Assembly: GCA_018340375.1 (NCBI GenBank)
Contig: JAFFJZ010000006.1
Location: 13,534,001 to 13,598,000, forward strand
Reading direction: 5' to 3'
Source: Gonatopus flavifemur
Lineage: Eukaryota > Arthropoda > Insecta > Hymenoptera > Dryinidae
Length of the DNA: 64,000 bases
Part shown: one piece after another, positions 57,705 to 64,000 of the stretch
How the letters are laid out: each line of letters begins with the position of its first letter
How positions within the stretch are numbered: the stretch's first letter is position 1
Made by a program: the position numbers and the translations under genes
Notes under the pieces: model-generated
The model's database searches: none
What the model was told of the DNA's origin: nothing
What the model saw: only the letters and a program-made list of their open reading frames with translations

Positions 57705-59857
57705 AATGGAATTGCATCCCATCCGTCAGAGTCCTTTCGAATCACCATCCGTCGAGTTGAACAATCATACTCAGATATTCGACTGAAATTTCTACATAAA
57801 CGAAAATGACATAAAGATTCAAAGTTGTAGTTGCTGTCTTGTGACGTGAAAATCAACATCAAGGTTGCTCCGTTCCAGATGTGTCTTCGTTACGTGGAAA
57901 AAGTTTCTATCGTATGTTTTCGTTTGCTCGAAGGAATGTGCAGGTCTTTGACGTAGAAGAGACCAAATAAACCACACCCTCGGCGTTTAATGGAATTTCT
58001 TCGTAAGAGTGTCATGTAATGCTTCGCGTATGAAGCGACCTTTTGTTGACTGGTCAATTATTTCTTGCCAACTTATATCGTTATGTTCTCGTTCCCAGGG
58101 GACCACAAATATTCAGTCATAAACGTCTTTCATTTCTTCATTCGAATTATTCAATCAATTTGAAGGAAAATAATGTTCCACTTGGAGCAAAATGCAGGTC
58201 GTAAATATAGTAATATTTAATAAAACATTGGAGGACATTTCTCAACATCTGAGAGTGTTTCTTAAATGCATAACAAAACGGTTCACTTTTTTGTGGAATT
58301 GTATTCGAAAAACAATGAAAAATTATCAATCATTGCACAAGAATGTAAATCGTTTTATCTTTATTATGCATCTGAGAAATACTCTTGGATTTAAAGAAAT
58401 ATTCTCCAATTTTGATTAAAGATTACTATATATTTTCGACCTGCATTTTTGTCCGTGCAGAATTTATCCTACAAACATAATTCGCATCTATTTTCGTCGA
58501 CTCTTTCGAAAATATTTGGTCAACTTTTTTAGAATTATTTTTAACCTCCACCCACGTATATATACTCTCCAAAGACCCCGAATAAACTCGTTTGCGTATT
58601 TCATTCATTTTACTCGCTCAACAGGAGGTACGGTTTTGGTACTCCACGGTCCTTTTCACGGCGTTGTTGTCACAGTTTTGTATCGCTTTGGTATTCCAAA
58701 GACAGAATCGTTGAGTCGTTGCGTCGAGTAATTAATCAAAAAGACCTGACATAACAAAATCCGGAATTACCGTTTCATTTATATCATTCGTTGGGATTCT
58801 ATCCCTCAACGCGGACGACGAAATAACAATCCACGGCACGTGTCTGGTCCGATCGGCGAACTTATTTACCATAAAGTTCATTCGCTTTTCTCTTTTCCTG
58901 GCGTATCTTAAAATTAGAATCATGCCACGTTCCTTCGATTATTATCAATCGAAACGTATACACGGTGTATGCACTTGTCTTGTTTTTCATTCGGTTTATT
59001 TGCATTCCACGGTAAAATAGATCTGTTTTAGAACTGTTCGACTGTAGACGTCAAGATGAAAGAGATTTACGAATGACTCGTTGGTTCGATGTTTGAACAT
59101 CGAGGACTCCGCGGATGTAAATAAAATCGTAAAACAAAGCGAGATGTTACGAAATAGGTCGAAGTGTTCTCCTTTGTTGGAGGAGAATATCATGATGATG
59201 ATGATGATTGATCTTTTAGATATTTGCGATTTAAGACTGTACAACTCGTGAAACAAAGTGAAGACGCGAGATCTCGTGATGGGTGAATTATGTAAATCTT
59301 GGTAGTTATTCTATCATCGAATGATAGAATAACTACCAAGGGTAATTCAGGGTAATAAGAATGATGCAACCCAAATGAAAAGTATTCATACAACATCGTC
59401 CGAATGACCTCAAAAAGGGGAGAAAATAATTCAGATATGATATTTTGTTCCTTCAATTTATTTATATAATGTTTCATATACGATGATCGAAGAAAGTACA
59501 AATACGTCGATCAACTTTTTATTGTAACACTTCAAAAATCTGGAGAAAGCTCGCCATATATAGCACCTTGTATTCGTAATAAAACTAAGGAGAAAAAAAA
59601 ACAAGAAGTTCCAGGTTATTCTTGAAGAGAGACTCGAAGAGAAGGCTGCTGGCGGCCTACTACACTCCAACCCACGCTTGACATTTCACATTTCTGTCAT
59701 TCTTTTCTTTTGAATCTCGTTGTACAATGAGAGAGTTTCGATAAAAAGAGCAAAGTGACGATGAGTCTTAGAAATGAAAATTTCCTCCGAAAGCATGAAA
59801 TTCATGCAATTTCTTCAACGGGTTGAATATACTTATTTTGAAGAAATAATTATAAAA
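57705..59857. other. intronic DNA, mostly unique
   Basis: No gene was recognised. A perfect hairpin lies at 59298-59340 (20-bp arms CTTGGTAGTTATTCTATCAT and mirror, 3-base loop). Confidence 0.4.
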
Positions 59858-60256
59858 TTATCTGGGCGTCCCATTTTAGATGGGACCCACGTGGGGGCAA
59901 CTGAATAACACACTTCAGCCCATTTGACTGATCATTAGTCCATCACATAGTCCATCAACATGGTCAGAGGAATAATAGGAATTCCCAATCTTTCAATTTG
60001 TCACTCAGGATTATTTTATGGAAATAAATTCAAAAGCAACGTTCTTGACTGGAGATTGCATGTCAAAATACATTGTTACCTCATTCATAGGCGTGACTTT
60101 TAAAGAAAACACATGATTTCACATTTCTAATCGCCAATTTGAACAACATTCTAGCAATTCCCTGGGACATCCGGATGGGCACAGGTTAGAAACCAATCTA
60201 ACATCTGGGAAAACTAACTGGGGCCCATCTAATTCCCAATCATAATTTATACTGGG
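59858..60256. repeat. interspersed repeat family R, copy 2
   Basis: Shorter and uninterrupted relative of 48825-50400, same orientation. It runs from ATCTGGGCGTCCCATTTTAG to CTAATTCCCAATCATAATTT. It lacks the extreme left terminus. Confidence 0.7.
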
Positions 60257-60592
60257 GAATATACGATATGAAAAAGAGATAAACAAACAACGTATCGAAT
60301 TGCTATGATGTAATAATGCGCGATCTCGAATTAAATCATATCAACCGTACGAGAGTTGAAGGAAACAACAATGAAATACGTTATCCATCAAGTTTTATGC
60401 GATCAAATGTCCAACGTTATACGTTCAACGTATATTTGTGTACGTACAGAATTTATTCTTCACCTACATGGCAGGCGTATAGAATAAATAGAAATTTGAT
60501 CTCAGTATTTGTGAAGTCAGAGCGAGTAATTGACTCTCGCTCGGTCGGTGTTGTGCAGAAACATGCCATGAAAAAGGGTTGTGAAGGGAGGA

Positions 60593-60623
<31 letters not shown>

Positions 60624-61237
60624 AGTCTCACTTCAATGCTCCTACTGTTATATGTGGTATTTTCAAAGTCGAATGGATTAATTGTACGCTCGTGTGGTGT
60701 GTAGACATTTACATCTCGTAAATGGAACGACGTAAGACTGTGATAATCAAAAAGGAAACCGGTGTTTACCAGGTTCAAAACGTTTCCTTTGATACTCAAT
60801 GCGTTCTATTCATGATATATGTGTATGCGTATATTTTTTATATTCCATGCGAGCAATTAAGGTCAGTAGAGTAATAAATCCCTCAAGTTCGGTAAATGAT
60901 TTAATTTCTTGGAAAATGTGGCGATAGTAGATGTTTTTCTATTTCCATCCGTGAATGTTGAAGCGCGGAGTTTTGTAAGAACATTCATTTCATGCCACGC
61001 TCTCATATGAATCAAATTCTGTTTCCTCGTGGGCGGTACGTTTGATTGTTCCAGACTAATTAATTTCCATCGATCGGCGGTCCGTATATTCACGATTGCA
61101 AGTTTCTATCCTAGTTCGAAGTATATCGTAACTCTCAATCAATCATTTGCAATATCAATTGCGATTCTTAAGCGGGGCTTCGAATGTTTTCAGGACCCCC
61201 GTCGATCTACTACTTTCGGAAACTTCCAGTATTTTCC
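60257..61237. other. intronic DNA; AG microsatellite
   Basis: An AG run lies at 60593-60618. No conserved frame or defined transposon. Confidence 0.4.
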
Positions 61238-61645
61238 CTAGTAGAAATTACGATTGAGAATTAGATGGGCTCCAGATGGTAGGTTGGTTTCTGGCTAGTT
61301 TTGTAACGCACTTTCTAGCCTGTGGCCATCCAGATGTCCCAGGGAATTGCTAGAATGTTGTTCAAATTGATAAGTAGAAATGTGAGATCCCAGTCAAGAA
61401 CGTTGCTTTTGAATTTATTTCCATAAAATAATCCCGAGTGACAAACTGAAACGTTGGGGCTTCCTTTTATTCATCTGTCCACGTCGATGGACTATCGATG
61501 ATCAGTTGACGCATGAAAAATCTACATAAATCGACTGAATGTTTTGGCCACTAAAGTTGAATTGACTGGAGTGTGTTGTCCAATTGCACCCACGTGGGTC
61601 CTATCTAGTACGTGAATGGTAAATGGGACACCCAGACAAATTTCT
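61238..61645. repeat. interspersed repeat family R, copy 3 (inverted)
   Basis: Runs from CCCTAGTAGAAATTACGATT to CCAGACAAATTTCTACCAGGG, opposite to copies 1 and 2. An 11-bp direct repeat CTTCCAGTATT flanks it (about 61225 and 61650), offset by a few bases from the ends. Confidence 0.65.
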
Positions 61646-61688
61646 ACCAGGGTCACTTCCAGTATTCACAAAATTGGTAAAATTTTAA

Positions 61689-62183
61689 CTGAAAAGTCCC
61701 GAGGCTAACACATAAATGGCGCGAATTTTACTGCATTCACCTGTTCTTCAGTTAGTCCTAACCCTCAAAAAACAGCTGTCAAAATTTCATGGTATTCTAT
61801 TCATTAGTTTGTGAGTTATTGTACTAAGAGTGACGCTACTTTTGTTATTTTTCAAACAATGGACCAAGTCAATCAAAACAATGGCAAAACTACATGAATC
61901 GAACTTCGAATTGCTTCCACATCCACCGTATTTGCCAGATTTGGCTCCCAGCGACTACTGGCTGTTCGCAGACCTAAAAAAAATGCTTACCGGTAAGAAA
62001 TTTCGCTCGAATGAAGAGTTTATCGCTGAAAGCCTATTTTCAGGCAAAAGATAAATCGTTCTACAAAAGTGGTATTGAAATGTTAGAGCGGCGTTGGAAT
62101 GATTGCGTTGTTACGTTGATGAAACAAGCTAATTTTGAACAAAAAAAAACCGTGTTTTATTTGCTAGGTCCGGGACTTTTCAG
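61689..62183 (+). pseudogene. internally deleted mariner, C-terminal third of transposase
   Basis: Termini CTGAAAAGTCCCGAGG and TCCGGGACTTTTCAG. The 5' leader is followed, after a large deletion, by IKTMAKL, then HPPYLPDLAPSDYWLF (third catalytic Asp block), KKMLTGKKFRSNEEF, a one-base frameshift near 62030, then FYKSGIEMLERRWNDC to the end. The N-terminal DNA-binding part and the first two catalytic Asp blocks are gone. It differs in sequence from the mariner at 39041-40076, so they are separate lineages. Confidence 0.85.
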
Positions 62184-63505
62184 CCGATGTGTTACTAAAA
62201 TTCTTCTCTACGCATTTGCAATAAATTTGACAAATCCCTTTCTTCGAGGCGACACGGAATATATATAGAGACGTATACGGAAGGATATCTCTTGTATTTC
62301 TGTTTCTTTCGATAATACGCAAAAGGCAATAAATTTTAATCAAATACCCGTATGCGTTTGCGCGTGAGCGAACAAAAAGGACAACTGTGTGTTTCGGGGA
62401 AGGTCGTTAGTGCCATATTATAATGACTTATCGAGCGTTTGAATTGCCGGAATATTATGAGGTCAGCGAAATCCCATTAACAGAGACAGGAAAACCGATG
62501 ATTCATCATGCAAGTGCATTTTGTGGGTCATCTCGCGTGTTTCTCCCTTCATTCGTTGGCCCCTCTCATTTCCTTCACCTTTCGTTATTGAGTATTATCA
62601 CACATATATATATATATACATTTGTCATAAAGATGATGCATTTCGGTGATTATCTAAATTAGTCACAACATCTGACACGAAGCATTTATTAGAAGAAAGA
62701 AAAAGCAAATGTACGTAATTCTTGGTTATTTTGAATTCAGTAAACCGTAAAATTCAATTGAAGCGATGATGGAAATATTTAACGCGGTGATGATATTACT
62801 ATTTTCTCCCTTCCTTCCACATCGTGGAATACAAGTACAATACTTCAAGGTTCCTGGTACAACGCCAAGATGATTTATCATTCATTGGAATTCGATTGAA
62901 AACCTTCTTTGTGGGATGAAAGTGGTTGGAAATTGACCAGTCAAAGCCGCGTTTCATCGGGGAATCGGTGGTATAGCGATTCTCATTGCTATTCAAGCAA
63001 GATGAACACCCGGACAGCTGTTCTATTCAGGAAATTAAGATTTAGATCGAAGGTCGTGAAGTCATTGTGTATAATTTATATGTTTCCCTTTTAGTATGGC
63101 GAATATTTATATCCAACATCTCCATGTTTAAGCGAACGTTGAGTTCAAGATCTATAATAAAATCTTTGTAATTTAGATCACGTGTATGACGATAATTAAA
63201 AAACCATTTAGTTTTCGTTGAAGATATATTCCAACTAATTATCCTTTTCAAAGAAACGGATACTACATTGATGAACGCGCGATTCGAGCATGACTCACGC
63301 GGAATAATCGTGATTTGTTGTGAACCACATTTCAATTGAGTTTTTATTGCAAATAACGTGATCTCGGTATGTTTGAGAATTCATTATTTTCATGATTTTT
63401 GTTGCAGGTACGTATGGAGGGGTTATTGAATTGAAAACATGAAAAATATCGTGAGTACGATAATTCATATATATTAAGCCCGATTGGATACACGGAAAGA
63501 GAGGA
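62184..63505. other. intronic DNA, mostly unique
   Basis: A TA run lies at 62604-62619. No gene or transposon was recognised. Confidence 0.4.
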
Positions 63506-63509
63506 ATAG

Positions 63510-63774
63510 GTGCAGCCACTGCTTAGCAGTTAGGACAAGTAACACGTTAGCTGCCTCGACTTACTCAAAATATCTCAGGTATTTACAGGGGAAAATATTG
63601 CATCAAATTTTAGAGTGCACACAGTAATTTTTCTCGAAGAAACTGATGTGGCGCCCTGATCCGGTGGGATACTTTAATATTTAATGAAATATTTTGCCCG
63701 TGTACTTTAGTTAGATAATGCAACTATTGAGTTAGTGCTACTTGTCCTGACTTCTAAGTAGCTGCAGCATTCAC
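63510..63774. repeat. 265-bp foldback with GTGCAGC ends
   Basis: GTGCAGCCACTGCTTAGCAG, TTAGGACAAGTAACAC on the left and its imperfect mirror GTGCTACTTGTCCTGACTTC to GCTGCAGCATTCAC on the right, about 38-bp arms. The remaining 225 bases of the window show nothing further. Confidence 0.55.
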
Positions 63775-64000
63775 TACTGTGTGCAAAAAGTAAGGTGATA
63801 TTTGAATTTAAACTCTGTGTGCGGACTTATTTGGGGAAGTGCTCTTATTTTTAGGTTTTTAAGACTGTCTTTGATATCTGTGCCAAGGATCACATAAAAA
63901 TGTTCATTAGCGTTTGAGATACGCTTCGTTTTGTAAGCAGCTGAAAGTGAATTTTTCGATTTTTATAATTTCTGCATTTGTTGAGCAAAGAATGTGTATG

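Overview
This is nuclear DNA of an arthropod, most likely an insect. I cannot place it more finely from sequence alone. Genes have GT-AG introns, the DNA is AT-rich, and most of the window consists of short non-autonomous DNA transposons plus degraded mariner and tyrosine-recombinase remnants.

Layout. (1) 1-28.8 kb is a gene-free graveyard of MITEs and foldback elements, many nested two to four deep. (2) 29.9-36.9 kb is a compact island with little repeat DNA and four conserved genes: an RBM34/Nop12-type nucleolar RNA-binding protein (+, three coding exons), CDPF1 (-), the mitochondrial Fe-S factor IBA57 (-, one exon), and the first coding exon of a kindlin/fermitin (+). RBM34 and CDPF1 converge. 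CDPF1 and IBA57 lie head to tail 140 bp apart. (3) 36.9-64 kb appears to be the first intron of the kindlin gene, because no later kindlin exon is visible. Its first part is poor in repeats apart from a mariner. From about 43.5 kb it again carries nested MITEs, a three-copy interspersed family and a second, internally deleted mariner.

Mobile elements. I could read target-site duplications (TSDs) directly for many of them. About a dozen have 8-bp TSDs and CAGRG-, TAGGG-, TAGTG- or GGTAG- termini, which fits the hAT superfamily. A second class ends in CACTG/CAGTG-like termini and has 2-bp TSDs of varied sequence (TA, CA, TG, CG, TC, GG), which fits CACTA/Mirage/Chapaev-type elements better than Tc1/mariner. 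Others have TA, TTAA or a 3-bp TSD.

The most unusual feature is internal. Many of these unrelated families are built from one short palindromic word repeated over and over: CCAGTACTGG, CATATATG, AAGAGTGA/CACTCTT, GAACGTTC, CCAACTTGG, ATTGGTCAAT, ACATCGATGT, TTGCT/AGCAA, TTACCGAAA. In one case two copies of the same tRNA-containing scaffold carry different words.
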